A DNA stretch of 64,000 nt, from contig NZ_QXIO01000005.1 in the NCBI RefSeq assembly GCF_003545765.1, positions 1 through 64,000 of the forward strand. The letters run 5' to 3'. The first letter of the stretch is position 1. Every line of letters begins with the position of its first letter. The notes beneath the pieces were generated by a model. It was not told the origin of the DNA. It did no database searches and was given only the letters and a program-made list of their open reading frames with translations. The translations under genes were made by a program, and so were the position numbers. This document shows, in pieces, positions 9,628-19,011 of the stretch. This DNA is from Colwellia sp. RSH04 (GTDB taxonomy: Bacteria; Pseudomonadota; Gammaproteobacteria; Enterobacterales; Alteromonadaceae).

Positions 9628-9726
9628 ACAACTTAAATATAATTGTCATATTCGCTTTGTATAGTAGCTGCAATTGAGCAGTGGTTGCTCTTTACAATAA
9701 TAACTAAGCTCTTATCGGAGAATATT

Positions 9727-10692
9727 ATGAGTTTTAAAAAAGTACTAGCCACATTGAGTTTAGCTAGTTTAATGAGTTTTTCTGCATCTGCTATTGATGA
9801 ATCATTACCTGAATATAAAAAGGTAAGTGGTATCTCAGGTAATGTTTCATCGGTAGGGTCTGATACCTTAGCTAATATGATGACTTTTTGGGCTGAAAAC
9901 TTTAAACGAACTTACCCTAACGTAAATATTCAAATTCAGGCGGCGGGCTCTTCTACTGCTCCACCAGCATTGACTGAAGCTACATCAAATTTAGGGCCAA
10001 TGAGCCGTGCGATGAAGTCACGCGAAATTGAAGCATTCCAAAAACGCTATGGTTACAAACCAACTAAAGTCAGAGTGGCAATTGACGCGTTAGCAGTATT
10101 TGTTCATAAAGATAACCCATTAGAAGGTTTATCTATTGCTCAAGTGGATGCTATTTTTTCAAACAACCGTAAGTGTGGCGCAAATAAAGATGTTGATCGC
10201 TGGGGTGACTTAGCATTAACAGGTGCTTGGACTGGAAAAGATATTCAATTATACGGTCGTAACTCCGTATCGGGTACTTACGGTTACTTTAAGAAAAAAG
10301 CTTTGTGTAAAGGTGATTTCAAAAACAATGTTAACGAGCAGCCTGGTTCGGCCTCTGTTGTACAATCAGTATCAGCATCATTAAACGGTATTGGTTACTC
10401 TGGTATTGGTTATAGAACATCAGGAGTTAGAGCACTTCCTTTAGCGAAAAAAGGTACTAACTACATCGAAGCTAATATGGAAAATGCGGTTTCGGGTAAA
10501 TACCCATTATCTCGTTACTTATATATCTATGTTAACAAGCATCCTAATAAGCCATTAGCACCAATGGAAGCAGAGTTTTTAAAGATGATTCTTTCTAAGT
10601 CTGGCCAAAAAATTGTTGAGAAAGATGGTTATATTCCATTACCAAGTAAAGTGGTAGCCAAAGAATTCAAAAAGCTTGGATTTACAATGTAA
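9727..10692 (+). CDS. pstS: Phosphate ABC transporter substrate-binding protein PstS
   Basis: 321 residues from the ATG at 9727, which has GGAG six bases upstream and opens a clean signal peptide (cleavage about ...FSASA). An in-frame codon at 9643 would add a leader with no family match. The mature protein is a PstS-like periplasmic binding protein: [13 protein letters not shown] and [12 protein letters not shown] near the N-terminus form the phosphate-binding P-loop-like turns, and [12 protein letters not shown] is another ligand-site block. pstCAB-phoU do not follow; a strong terminator does. PstS is therefore made from its own unit, perhaps as an extra high-affinity binder. Confidence 0.94.
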   Translation: MSFKKVLATLSLASLMSFSASAIDESLPEYKKVSGISGNVSSVGSDTLANMMTFWAENFKRTYPNVNIQIQAAGSSTAPPALTEATSNLGPMSRAMKSREIEAFQKRYGYKPTKVRVAIDALAVFVHKDNPLEGLSIAQVDAIFSNNRKCGANKDVDRWGDLALTGAWTGKDIQLYGRNSVSGTYGYFKKKALCKGDFKNNVNEQPGSASVVQSVSASLNGIGYSGIGYRTSGVRALPLAKKGTNYIEANMENAVSGKYPLSRYLYIYVNKHPNKPLAPMEAEFLKMILSKSGQKIVEKDGYIPLPSKVVAKEFKKLGFTM

Positions 10693-10711
10693 AACTTGCT
10701 GAGAATTAACA

Positions 10712-10744
10712 CTAAAAAAGCCTAACAATGTTAGGCTTTTTTAG
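10712..10744. terminator. Terminator after pstS
   Basis: A 15-bp stem with an AAT loop, symmetrical enough (A6/T6) to work in both directions. The minus-strand ACT gene ends 116 bases beyond it. Confidence 0.9.
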
Positions 10745-10785
10745 TTTCAGGGTATTTATATTTTTAGTTATGAGGCAAATATATA

Positions 10786-10811
10786 TTAGGGCATGTTTAA
10801 CTTTGTTTAAT
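10786..10811. repeat. 26-bp dispersed repeat, copy 1
   Basis: This 26-bp segment matches 21181-21206 at 23 of 26 positions; the shared core is CTTTGTTTAAT. Both copies are intergenic. It may be a remnant of a small mobile or regulatory element. No inverted partner was found close by. Confidence 0.4.
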
Positions 10812-10859
10812 ATCAATAAAGGCCAGTACATCTTAGTAATGTTTAAGCATAACAAGGGG

Positions 10860-11357
10860 TTACCTTGTTATATCAACCATTAAATCATCAGCAATCTGCT
10901 CTAAAGATGAGACAAGATCTTCTACTTGCTCTTCATTTATAGCAATTTGTGCTTTTGCCTTAAACATAACTTGTCCTGTATGTGCTGCACTATTTTGAGA
11001 GCTTACCAATTTAATTAAGTTTCCACCTTGATGATGAATAACAGAAGAGACATTCTGTACTATACCTGCTCTATCATTTGCGGTTAATTCAAGTATTAAA
11101 TTACTGTTTGCTTTTACCGAGTTTGGCTCTGCTAATTCAATTTGACAGTTCAAATGCTGAATATTTTCTAACGCATTTTTTAAATCGATAGTATTTTCAG
11201 CGCTTACTGCCACTTCAATAACACCAGCAAAAAAGCCTGATAAATGGTGTAAACTACTTACCTGCCAATTACCTTGGTGTTGACTAATAACTTTAGATAA
11301 TTGATCAACAATGCCTGATTTATCGGGACCGATACATGAGATAACAAGGTGATTCAT
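10860..11357 (-). CDS. GcvR-like protein with two ACT domains
   Basis: 165 residues. The first ACT domain (about 1-75) opens with LVISCIGPDKSGIVDQLSKVI and the second (about 85-160) with LILELTANDRAGIVQNVSSVI. The pattern is that of glycine cleavage regulator GcvR and its uncharacterised relatives. In E. coli GcvR has no DNA-binding domain and acts by binding GcvA when glycine is low. No gcv genes are nearby, so the target is unknown here. It stands alone on the minus strand. Confidence 0.75.
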   Translation of the reverse strand: MNHLVISCIGPDKSGIVDQLSKVISQHQGNWQVSSLHHLSGFFAGVIEVAVSAENTIDLKNALENIQHLNCQIELAEPNSVKANSNLILELTANDRAGIVQNVSSVIHHQGGNLIKLVSSQNSAAHTGQVMFKAKAQIAINEEQVEDLVSSLEQIADDLMVDITR

Positions 11358-11424
11358 ACAACTTCCTTATGCTTTTGAAAACATGTTTACTGAAAAAGAA
11401 CGCTACTTTTAATAAGAGTCGCTA

Positions 11425-11787
11425 TTAATCTATTCGGGATAATTGACTAAGCTCTTTATTGAGTTGCTCACTATCGCCTAGGTTTAACTCAACTAGTCTC
11501 CTAAGATGTGTCACGCTATCAATATCTATGGCATTACACTGTAAGCCAGTTTCATCTTGGTGTTCATGAACCACAGCAATGTGCATTTCAACTTCAGATT
11601 CACCATCAGACAGGAAAAACCTTAATGTACCTAGTTTACCTTTTAAGGATTCTTCGCTTTCAATAGCGGTAACTAGTGCACCATTAAGTGAAATATCGTG
11701 AATAGATACAGGATAGGTTACGTCGTCTACATTGAGTTCAGCTGTAATTGAAAACAATATGCGGGTAAATTGTCGTCTATTTTCCAT
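11425..11787 (-). CDS. PilZ domain protein (c-di-GMP receptor)
   Basis: 120 residues, almost entirely one PilZ domain. The c-di-GMP-binding motifs are intact: RRQFTR at residues 4-9 (RxxxR) and DISLNG around residue 28 (DxSxxG). Small single-domain PilZ proteins act as c-di-GMP-dependent adaptors in motility, surface attachment or secretion. The neighbours give no specific hint; the large flagellar region starts 13 kb away. The gene is monocistronic, with the ettA terminator upstream of it. Confidence 0.9.
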   Translation of the reverse strand: MENRRQFTRILFSITAELNVDDVTYPVSIHDISLNGALVTAIESEESLKGKLGTLRFFLSDGESEVEMHIAVVHEHQDETGLQCNAIDIDSVTHLRRLVELNLGDSEQLNKELSQLSRID

Positions 11788-11855
11788 TGAAACAATGACT
11801 TTTTTGTTGAGTATGTTTCCTTAGCATAGCTCTATTTGTTCAAAAGTAAAAGTGA

Positions 11856-11890
11856 AAAAGGCAGCTAAAATCAATATTTAGCTGCCTTTT
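11856..11890 (-). terminator. Terminator after ettA
   Basis: A perfect 14-bp stem (11856-11869 with 11877-11890) and 7-base loop. On the minus strand it ends in T5, 27 bases after the ettA stop. Confidence 0.88.
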
Positions 11891-11917
11891 ATTAAGAATA
11901 AATATCAAAGAAATCGG

Positions 11918-13597
11918 TTAACCAATTTTTTTATATTTGATCCTATGAGGTTCTGTTGCAGCAGGGCCTAATGTTTTCTTCAACCATGCTTCATAATCAG
12001 TGAAGTTACCTTCATAAAAGTTAATTTGACCTTCATCTCGATAATCTAATATATGAGTAGCAATTCTATCTAAGAACCAACGGTCATGAGAAATAACCAT
12101 GGCACAACCTGGGAACTCTAATATCGCTTCTTCAAGTGCACGTAAGGTTTCAACATCTAAATCGTTGGTTGGCTCATCAAGTAGTAATACATTTCCACCT
12201 GTTTGTACAAGCTTAGCTAAATGCACACGGTTTCTTTCACCACCTGATAATTCACCAATTATCTTTTGTTGATCATTTCCTTTAAAGTTAAAGCGTGAAC
12301 AGTAAGCACGGCTTGGAATTTCAAAAGTACCAATTTGTAAAATATCATGACCTTGAGATATCTCTTGGTAAACTGTTTTACTGTTGTCCATGTCGTCACG
12401 GAATTGATCAACACTAGCAAGTTTAACGGTATCACCAACGCTAACGCTACCTGAGTCGGGTTGTTCTGCACCTGACATCATTTTAAATAGCGTTGATTTA
12501 CCTGCACCGTTAGGTCCGATAATACCAACAATAGCGCCCTTTGGAACACTAAAGCTTAAGTTATCAATTAGCATTCTATCGCCAAAAGATTTGGTTAGGT
12601 TATTAACGTCTAATACTTTATCACCAAGACGCGGTCCTGGTGGAATGTAAAGCTCGTTAGTCTCATTTCGTTTTTGAATATCTTGGTTATTAAGTTCTTC
12701 AAAACGTGCCATACGGGCTTTGCTTTTAGATTGACGTGCTTTAGGGTTTGAACGAACCCACTCAAGTTCTTGTTTAATCGTTTTTTGTAACGCGCTTTCG
12801 CCTTTACTTTCTTGCTCAAGGCGAGCATCTTTTTGCTCTAACCAAGAAGAGTAATTTCCTTCATAAGGAATACCATGGCCTCTATCTAGCTCAAGAATCC
12901 AACCTGCAACATTATCTAAGAAATATCTATCATGGGTAATTGCCACAACAGTACCAGTATAATCATGTAGGAAGCGCTCTAACCAAGCCACTGATTCTGC
13001 ATCTAAATGGTTAGTTGGTTCATCAAGTAACAACATATCTGGTTTTTGTAGCAATAAGCGGCATAAAGCAACACGGCGGCGTTCACCACCACTTAATACT
13101 TTAACGGGTTGATCCCACTCAGGTAAGCGAAGGGCATCTGCAGCGCGCTCTAACACATTATCAATATTGTGACCATCTTGAGAGTTGATAATATCTTCTA
13201 ATTCACCTTGTTCTTTTGCTAAGGCATCAAAGTCAGCACCTTCTTCAGCATATTCAGCATATACGGCATCTAAGCGAGCAAGCGCATTTTTAACTGTTGA
13301 TACCGCCTCTTCAACGACCTCACGAACGGTTTTACTTTCATCAAGCTCAGGCTCTTGTGGTAAGTAGCCAATATTGGTGCCTGCTAATGCCTTTGCTTCA
13401 CCTTCAAACTCAGTATCAACACCAGCCATAATACGAAGTAGTGTCGATTTACCTGAGCCATTTAAACCTAATACACCAATTTTGGCACCAGGAAAAAATG
13501 ATAGAGAGATATCTTTTAAAATAGTGCGTTTTGGAGGAACGATTTTACTAACTCTATTCATCGACATGATGAATTTATCTGGTAGCGGCTGAGCCAT
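11918..13597 (-). CDS. ettA: Energy-dependent translational throttle protein EttA (ABC-F)
   Basis: 559 residues, within a few of E. coli EttA. Two ABC cassettes are present without membrane domains: Walker A GLNGSGKST and GPNGAGKST, signatures LSGGERRRVAL and LSGGERNRVHL, Walker B LLLDEPTNHLD and LLLDEPTNDLD. Between them lies the long charged inter-domain helix pair (about 245-320, NPKARQSKSKARM). EttA binds the ribosomal E site and gates the first peptide bond according to the ATP/ADP ratio. It is a single-gene unit with its own terminator. Confidence 0.96.
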   Translation of the reverse strand: MAQPLPDKFIMSMNRVSKIVPPKRTILKDISLSFFPGAKIGVLGLNGSGKSTLLRIMAGVDTEFEGEAKALAGTNIGYLPQEPELDESKTVREVVEEAVSTVKNALARLDAVYAEYAEEGADFDALAKEQGELEDIINSQDGHNIDNVLERAADALRLPEWDQPVKVLSGGERRRVALCRLLLQKPDMLLLDEPTNHLDAESVAWLERFLHDYTGTVVAITHDRYFLDNVAGWILELDRGHGIPYEGNYSSWLEQKDARLEQESKGESALQKTIKQELEWVRSNPKARQSKSKARMARFEELNNQDIQKRNETNELYIPPGPRLGDKVLDVNNLTKSFGDRMLIDNLSFSVPKGAIVGIIGPNGAGKSTLFKMMSGAEQPDSGSVSVGDTVKLASVDQFRDDMDNSKTVYQEISQGHDILQIGTFEIPSRAYCSRFNFKGNDQQKIIGELSGGERNRVHLAKLVQTGGNVLLLDEPTNDLDVETLRALEEAILEFPGCAMVISHDRWFLDRIATHILDYRDEGQINFYEGNFTDYEAWLKKTLGPAATEPHRIKYKKIG

Positions 13598-13983
13598 AAG
13601 AACCCTTTTTAAGTATTATTTGATAATTGTCAGCTATTTTAGGATTCTATCGGTGTTAAGGCAACTAAAAGCTTTGTAATCAATATGACAAATAGGCACT
13701 TAAATATTTATATTAAGTGAATTAATGAATGGATAACTTGGTGAAAATTTACAGGCTTATAATCAAGATATTGATTACATAGAACGATCATTGCCTTGTA
13801 AAATCCATAACGCACTATATAAGCCTCGTACAAGGTGGATTTTTGACTCAACCTACTGACAAGTATTTATTGATGATTTAAGTATATTGTGGTCATTTTG
13901 TCGAATAACCACATAATAATGTTTTGGCTTATAATACTACCCAACTAAGAGAGGTAAAAAAACATTTGAAAGGTAAATGTCCC
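13598..13983. other. 386-base intergenic stretch with paired inverted repeats
   Basis: No convincing gene lies between ettA and the DUF481 gene. CCTTGT (13794-13799) can pair with ACAAGG (13830-13835), and AAAATCCA (13800-13807) with TGGATTTT (13836-13843). The two pairings cross, so only one can form at a time. A short plus-strand frame from about 13924 runs into the DUF481 gene and has no support. Otherwise the stretch is AT-rich and featureless. Confidence 0.5.
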
Positions 13984-14907
13984 TTAGAAACTATAGACAA
14001 GAACCGCAGCGGTTTGCGTATCGGTATTTGCTTTGTCAGGGTCGACTTTAGAATTATAATCGACAATAAAGCTCAACTTTATTTGCAGAGAGTCAATAAG
14101 TTTACTGGTTAATGAGGTTTCAGATTTATAAAGACTATTCTCGCCTTTTTCAATAGCATGCTTTGCTACGAGTAATTGTTTAAATTCAATATGCTCATTA
14201 ACTTTTTGAATATATAACGCTTGAGCTTGTAGTATTAAGCTATCGCGGGTTTCACTGCCAATACCTTCTTCACGTTCTGTGGCAGTTGGCCTTGTAACAT
14301 CTCGTTTAAAGCCAGGACCAACATCGGCATCAAAACTTGCTGTTGATGTCTCATACCAGCGACGTCCCCAGCCGGTTGAAAGTGAGGCTTGGGAATCAAA
14401 GCTTGAAAAACGGTTTTCTTCATAGAAAAGGTTTCCATAAAGATAGTTTCGCTTAGTACTGTTAATAGTATAGTTAGTTTGTGTTACAACACTCCATTTG
14501 TTGTCAGTAGTTTCGTAACTTTCTTCACCTTCGCTATTAAGTACTTCTGTTTTCTTTAATAAGGCATCAAAAACAAATAAACTACGCCATAATTTTTGTT
14601 CGTACCTGAAGTCTAACCCCGCCTTTACATCACCACTTTTAGTGTTACCTGTTTGATAAAGCAGGCCTAATTGTGCTGAAGCAGAAAAGCTTGCCTTTTT
14701 TTCTGCGATAATTTTCTCAGCCTGTTCAAGGCTTGTTAATATGTCAGCCGCACTCGCTTGTTTAGCGTGATTAATACTCTTCTCTACTGCGTTGTCAGGG
14801 TATTTAGTTGCTTGAACACTACTTGTAAATAAAGATGAAATGACAAATATGAGTGAATAATTGAAATAATGATTCATGACTTGATGCTTGATATCCGATA
14901 GCTGCAT
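13984..14907 (-). CDS. DUF481 family outer-membrane beta-barrel protein (YdiY-like)
   Basis: 307 residues from the first ATG, or 297 from the ATG at 14877, which directly opens a signal peptide (MNHYFNYSLIFVISSLFTSSVQA); the second is the likelier start. The mature part begins with a charged helix (LEQAEKIIAEKKASFSASA) and then shows alternating strands such as AQLGLLYQTGNTKSGDVKAG, typical of DUF481, with a C-terminal VYSF ending for outer-membrane insertion. Function is unknown; DUF481 proteins are salt- or stress-induced in some bacteria. No operon partner. Confidence 0.85.
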   Translation of the reverse strand: MQLSDIKHQVMNHYFNYSLIFVISSLFTSSVQATKYPDNAVEKSINHAKQASAADILTSLEQAEKIIAEKKASFSASAQLGLLYQTGNTKSGDVKAGLDFRYEQKLWRSLFVFDALLKKTEVLNSEGEESYETTDNKWSVVTQTNYTINSTKRNYLYGNLFYEENRFSSFDSQASLSTGWGRRWYETSTASFDADVGPGFKRDVTRPTATEREEGIGSETRDSLILQAQALYIQKVNEHIEFKQLLVAKHAIEKGENSLYKSETSLTSKLIDSLQIKLSFIVDYNSKVDPDKANTDTQTAAVLVYSF

Positions 14908-15052
14908 AACTATTTACTAAATGGAAATAATTATTACCGTAAAGCGAACTATTATAACGAAGCTTATTATGGAAGTGCAATGATAAATATTTTACTAAAG
15001 TGTAGCGAAATACAATGTTATGGTGAGTGGTAAATTATGAGAGATACAATAA

Positions 15053-15072
15053 AAAAGGGCCGAAGCCCTTTT
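15053..15072 (-). terminator. Terminator of the fba unit with UUCG tetraloop
   Basis: On the minus strand an AAAAGGGC/GCCCTTTT stem closes an extra-stable TTCG loop and runs into T6. It lies 25 bases after the fba stop. Confidence 0.92.
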
Positions 15073-15096
15073 AGCGAAAACCTTAATAGATTACCG

Positions 15097-16161
15097 TTAT
15101 TTTACTAAGGCTTTTAACTCACCTTTTTCATAGAGATCAAACATAGTGTCTAATGAAATTGGTTTAATTTTATCAGCATTGCCAGCAGTACCAAAAGACT
15201 CATAACGAGCAATACAAATATCTGTCATAGCTTCAGTTGTTTTAGCTAAGAATTTACGAGGATCAAACTCGCTTGGGTTTTGTGCTAAGAAACGACGAGT
15301 TGCCCCAGTAGAAGCTAAACGTAAATCGGTATCGATGTTAATTTTGCGTACGCCATGCTTAATACCTTCACAGATTTGCTCAACAGGTACACCGTAAGTT
15401 TCTGGAATAGCACCACCAAATTCATTAATTACTGCTAACCAGTCTTGTGGTACTGAAGATGAACCGTGCATAACTAAGTGTGTATTAGGAATACGTTTAT
15501 GAATTTCTTTAATGCGATCAATCGCTAGAATATCGCCTGTTGGCGGGCGCGTGAATTTGTAAGCACCGTGTGAAGTACCACAAGCTATTGCTAAGGCATC
15601 AACCTGAGTTTTGTTAACGAAGTCAGCAGCTTCCTCTGGATCTGTTAGCATTTGCTCCATGCTAAGTTTACCTTCAGCGCCAATGCCATCTTCTTCGCCC
15701 GCTTCACCAGTTTCTAAAGACCCTAAACAACCTAATTCACCTTCAACGGATACGCCACAGGCATGAGCCATTTCAACGGTACGGCGTGTTACATCTACAT
15801 TATATTCATAACTTGATGGTGTTTTACCATCATCCATTAATGAACCATCCATCATGACTGATGAAAAACCCAATTGGATAGAACGTTGACAAACTGACGG
15901 CGAAGTACCGTGATCTTGATGCATCACAACTGGAATATGAGGAAACTCTTCAATTGCAGCTAAAATTAAATGGCGTAAGAAAGGAGCACCAGCGTATTTA
16001 CGAGCACCAGCTGAACCTTGCAAAATAACAGGGCTATTGGTTTTATCAGCAGCGATCATAATCGCACGTACTTGCTCTAAGTTATTTACGTTAAATGCTG
16101 GAATACCGTAACCATTTTCTGCCGCATGATCAAGCATTTGGCGCATTGAAATTAAAGCCAT
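15097..16161 (-). CDS. fba: Class II fructose-bisphosphate aldolase (Calvin-cycle subtype)
   Basis: 354 residues. Reversibly splits fructose 1,6-bisphosphate to dihydroxyacetone phosphate and glyceraldehyde 3-phosphate, Zn-dependent. Motifs: opening [15 protein letters not shown], the metal site VVMHQDHG, the glycine-rich GELGCLG region, and HGSSSVP. The sequence belongs to the CbbA-like subtype of class II rather than the E. coli FbaA subtype. It is the last gene of the tkt-epd-pgk-fba cluster, but a 474-base gap with a terminator separates it from pgk, so it likely has its own promoter. Confidence 0.95.
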   Translation of the reverse strand: MALISMRQMLDHAAENGYGIPAFNVNNLEQVRAIMIAADKTNSPVILQGSAGARKYAGAPFLRHLILAAIEEFPHIPVVMHQDHGTSPSVCQRSIQLGFSSVMMDGSLMDDGKTPSSYEYNVDVTRRTVEMAHACGVSVEGELGCLGSLETGEAGEEDGIGAEGKLSMEQMLTDPEEAADFVNKTQVDALAIACGTSHGAYKFTRPPTGDILAIDRIKEIHKRIPNTHLVMHGSSSVPQDWLAVINEFGGAIPETYGVPVEQICEGIKHGVRKINIDTDLRLASTGATRRFLAQNPSEFDPRKFLAKTTEAMTDICIARYESFGTAGNADKIKPISLDTMFDLYEKGELKALVK

Positions 16162-16561
16162 TTACTTACTCCTAGATAAGTTTTGTTGTAATGGATGAAA
16201 GTTTTTACTTAATTGCGCAGAATTATAGCAAAACGAAAGCTTATCTTACAGAATAATTTGTTAAAACTTGCGTTTTAAACGGTTTGGTTTAGTAGGTATG
16301 TATTTTGTTCGATTATAACAACAATTCAAGATAGGCTAAACGCCAATAGTGCTTTGCTTTATCTTTATGAATTAAAGTTTACTACTCTCTTTAGCTTAGC
16401 TTTCGTTTTTGTTTTCGGTTAGTTTCGTTTTGCTTCGTTTTGTTTTTGTTTTATTCGGTTTTCATACGGTGGTTTTTATGTTAATAACAAAATGACGGGA
16501 ATAAATTTAGTAAGAAATGAAATAATCCGTATATCTCAGTGAGAACAATATTTTGGGCATA
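16162..16561. other. Upstream region of fba with T/G-rich low-complexity tract
   Basis: The ~400 bases between fba and the pgk terminator contain no gene. Between about 16401 and 16470 the plus strand is a run of TTTCGTTTT/GTTTTCGG-like words with almost no A. On the fba-sense strand this is an A-rich, purine-heavy tract with recurring CGAAA words. It could be an unstructured mRNA leader or a promoter-flanking bend; no consensus binding site was identified. Confidence 0.45.
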
Positions 16562-16595
16562 AAATAAGCGAGTGCTCAAAAGAACTCGCTTATTT
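16562..16595 (-). terminator. Terminator after pgk
   Basis: 12-bp stem (16562-16573 with 16584-16595) around a 10-base loop, about 40 bases after the pgk stop. A short T-tract follows on the minus strand. Confidence 0.75.
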
Positions 16596-16635
16596 AAGAT
16601 TTATTGTTGAGCGTTATTATAAAATGGCAGGTTAT

Positions 16636-17811
16636 TTATTTTGCTCGTTGCTCTAAGATTTCAACAGCAGGAAGTTTTTTCCCTTCTAAGAACTCTAAGA
16701 ATGCACCACCGCCAGTCGATATATAAGATACCTTGTCAGCAATATTATATTTATCAACGGCAGCTAAAGTATCGCCGCCACCGGCAATTGAAAATGCAGA
16801 GCTATTAGCGATAGCCTGAGCAATGATTTTTGTACCTTCACCGAACTGATCAAATTCAAATACGCCAACAGGGCCATTCCACACGATAGTCCCCGCGTTA
16901 GCAATAATTTCAGCAAGAGCGTTAGCTGAATCAGGGCCAATATCAAATATCATGTCATCAGATGACACGTCAGCAACACTTTTTAACGTAGCCGTTGCAG
17001 ATTCAGAAAATTCTGTACCAACTACGACATCAGTAGGTACAGGAATGTCACCATTATTAGCTTTCGCTTGCTGAGTTAAACGTGTTGCTTCTTCAACAAG
17101 GTCTGCTTCAAATAGTGACTTGCCAACATTGTTGCCTGATGCTGCAATAAAAGTATTTGCAATACCGCCACCAACAACGAGTTGGTCTACAATGGATGAT
17201 AAAGAATCTAATACCGTTAACTTAGTCGATACTTTTGAACCGCCTACTATAGCAACTAGAGGGCGAGCAGGGTTGTCTAATGCCTTGCCAAGTGCTTCTA
17301 GTTCACCAGCAAGTAAAGGTCCTGCACAAGCTTTAGGTGCATATTTTGCAACGCCATAGGTGCTGGCTTGAGCTCTATGGGCAGTGCCAAAAGCATCCAT
17401 AACAAAAACATCACAAAGTGCAGCAAGCTTTTTCGCGAGTGCTTCATCGTTTTTCTTTTCACCTTTGTTGAAGCGAACATTTTCAAAAATAACCAATTCT
17501 CCAGCAGCAATGTCAACACCGTCTAAGTAGTCTTTTACTAATCTGACAGGGTAGTTTAACGCGGCGGCTAAATAATCAACCACAGGTTGTAATGAAAACT
17601 CGTCATTCGCTTCTCCTTCAGTAGGGCGACCTAAGTGAGACATAACCATCACTTTAGCCCCGGCTTCTAATGCAAGTTTTAATGTGGGTAATGCAGCGCG
17701 TAAACGAGCGTCTGATGTGATTTGTCCATTTTTTACAGGTACATTTAAATCTTCACGAATCAAAACGCGTTGGTCGTTTAGTGTTAAATCTGTCATTTTT
17801 ATCACTGACAT
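16636..17811 (-). CDS. pgk: Phosphoglycerate kinase
   Basis: 391 residues from the ATG at 17811, six bases after GGAG; the family begins MSVIKMTDL exactly here, so the in-frame TTG at 17823 is rejected. Catalyses ATP formation from 1,3-bisphosphoglycerate. Hallmarks: REDLNVP near the N-terminus (substrate Asp/Asn), SHLGRP, the hinge and nucleotide part GGSKVSTK, and the C-terminal [11 protein letters not shown] followed by [14 protein letters not shown]. It lies downstream of epd, separated by an AT-rich hairpin. Confidence 0.97.
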   Translation of the reverse strand: MSVIKMTDLTLNDQRVLIREDLNVPVKNGQITSDARLRAALPTLKLALEAGAKVMVMSHLGRPTEGEANDEFSLQPVVDYLAAALNYPVRLVKDYLDGVDIAAGELVIFENVRFNKGEKKNDEALAKKLAALCDVFVMDAFGTAHRAQASTYGVAKYAPKACAGPLLAGELEALGKALDNPARPLVAIVGGSKVSTKLTVLDSLSSIVDQLVVGGGIANTFIAASGNNVGKSLFEADLVEEATRLTQQAKANNGDIPVPTDVVVGTEFSESATATLKSVADVSSDDMIFDIGPDSANALAEIIANAGTIVWNGPVGVFEFDQFGEGTKIIAQAIANSSAFSIAGGGDTLAAVDKYNIADKVSYISTGGGAFLEFLEGKKLPAVEILEQRAK

Positions 17812-17846
17812 GCTGATCTCCAAAATTTAGTTATCGGTAAGTAATT

Positions 17847-17880
17847 AAAGCTAATTAAGTTATTTAATTTAATTAGCTTT
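17847..17880 (-). terminator. AT-rich hairpin between epd and pgk
   Basis: Perfect 12-bp stem (17847-17858 with 17869-17880) in the 75-base epd-pgk gap. It lacks G/C strength and a long T-tail, so it is more likely a partial attenuator or mRNA processing/stability element than a full stop. Confidence 0.5.
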
Positions 17881-17886
17881 CTATGT

Positions 17887-18936
17887 TTATTTCATTTGTC
17901 GTGCTGTATCTAGCATTCTGTTTGCGAAACCCCACTCGTTATCACACCATACTAACATTTTGATTAAGCGTTTATGGCTAACACGGCTTTGACTACCATC
18001 TACAATACAAGAATGTGGGTTATGGTTAAAATCAATAGAAACTAGTGGCTCTTCGGTATAAGCAAGAATGCCATTTAGACCCCCTTGCTCAATTGGTAAT
18101 ACTTGTGCTTTTTGAATAGCCTTGTTTATATCGTTTATGGTTACGTCTTTGTTGACGGTAATACTTAAATCCATTGCCGTAACATTTACCGTAGGCACTC
18201 TTACGGCAATTGCCTCAAAACGCCCTTTAAACTGAGGTAAAATACGCTCTATACCTGCTGCCAATTTGGTATCTACTGGTATAATTGATTGGCTAGCTGC
18301 ACGAGAACGCCTTAAATCAGGGTGATATGCATCAATAACTTGTTGATCATGCATTGAAGAGTGAATCGTGGTAATGGTACCGCTTTCAACACCAAAGGCT
18401 TCATCAAGAACCTTAATAACGGGTACAATACAATTAGTTGTACAAGAGCCATTTGAAACGATTCGATCGTTTTCAGATAGGCTTTGATGATTAATGCCAT
18501 AAATAATGGTGGCATCTAGGTCTTGGCTACCAGGGTGCGAAAATAAAACTTTTTTAGCACCTTGCTCTATATGTATTAAGGCATCGCTTTTACTGCCAAA
18601 CTTGCCCGTACAATCTAACACCAAATCAATATCTAACGCTTTCCATGGAAGGTCGCTTAGTGACTTATGATGACTTAATATTATTTCATCAGAGCATGGC
18701 TTATTTTTGCTAAAGCCGTTGTTGCTTATTTGTAACGATTGCTCGTTATGAGAAACAGTAAATGGAAATTGCCCGTGCGTTGTATCGTATTTTAATAAAT
18801 GAGCGATGCCTGAGGCAGGCGCTAATTCATTAATCGCAACTAAAGTGAACTCGTCTGATCTGCCGCTTTCATATAATGCTCGAACAATACTGCGGCCAAT
18901 ACGGCCAAAGCCGTTAATAGCTATTCTAATGGTCAT
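17887..18936 (-). CDS. epd: D-erythrose-4-phosphate dehydrogenase
   Basis: 349 residues of the GAPDH superfamily. NAD-binding opening [19 protein letters not shown] and catalytic Cys in SCTTNC are shared with GapA. The run [20 protein letters not shown] and the [17 protein letters not shown] block distinguish Epd from glycolytic GAPDH. Epd oxidises erythrose 4-phosphate to 4-phosphoerythronate, the first step of the DXP-dependent pyridoxal phosphate pathway. Erythrose 4-phosphate is made by transketolase, whose gene lies directly upstream. The tkt-epd-pgk order is conserved in many gammaproteobacteria. Confidence 0.94.
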   Translation of the reverse strand: MTIRIAINGFGRIGRSIVRALYESGRSDEFTLVAINELAPASGIAHLLKYDTTHGQFPFTVSHNEQSLQISNNGFSKNKPCSDEIILSHHKSLSDLPWKALDIDLVLDCTGKFGSKSDALIHIEQGAKKVLFSHPGSQDLDATIIYGINHQSLSENDRIVSNGSCTTNCIVPVIKVLDEAFGVESGTITTIHSSMHDQQVIDAYHPDLRRSRAASQSIIPVDTKLAAGIERILPQFKGRFEAIAVRVPTVNVTAMDLSITVNKDVTINDINKAIQKAQVLPIEQGGLNGILAYTEEPLVSIDFNHNPHSCIVDGSQSRVSHKRLIKMLVWCDNEWGFANRMLDTARQMK

Positions 18937-18975
18937 GTAATCACTAAGTTAGCAAGAATTTGCTGTAGAAAAAGT

Positions 18976-19004
18976 AACAAGGCGGGTTAATTGCCCGCCT
19001 TGTT
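18976..19004 (-). terminator. Terminator/attenuator between tkt and epd
   Basis: Perfect 11-bp GC-rich stem (18976-18986 with 18994-19004) and 7-base loop directly after the tkt stop. On the minus strand it is followed by TTACTTTTT. It should reduce read-through from tkt into epd. Confidence 0.8.
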
Positions 19005-19011
19005 GTTTTGC

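Noticed and set aside
13794-13843. H-type pseudoknot from crossed inverted repeats
   Set aside because: Both connecting loops would have zero length, which is sterically implausible; alternative hairpins or chance are more likely.
13924-14112. Plus-strand 62-codon frame overlapping the DUF481 gene end
   Set aside because: No ribosome site, and most of it is antisense to a convincing outer-membrane protein gene.
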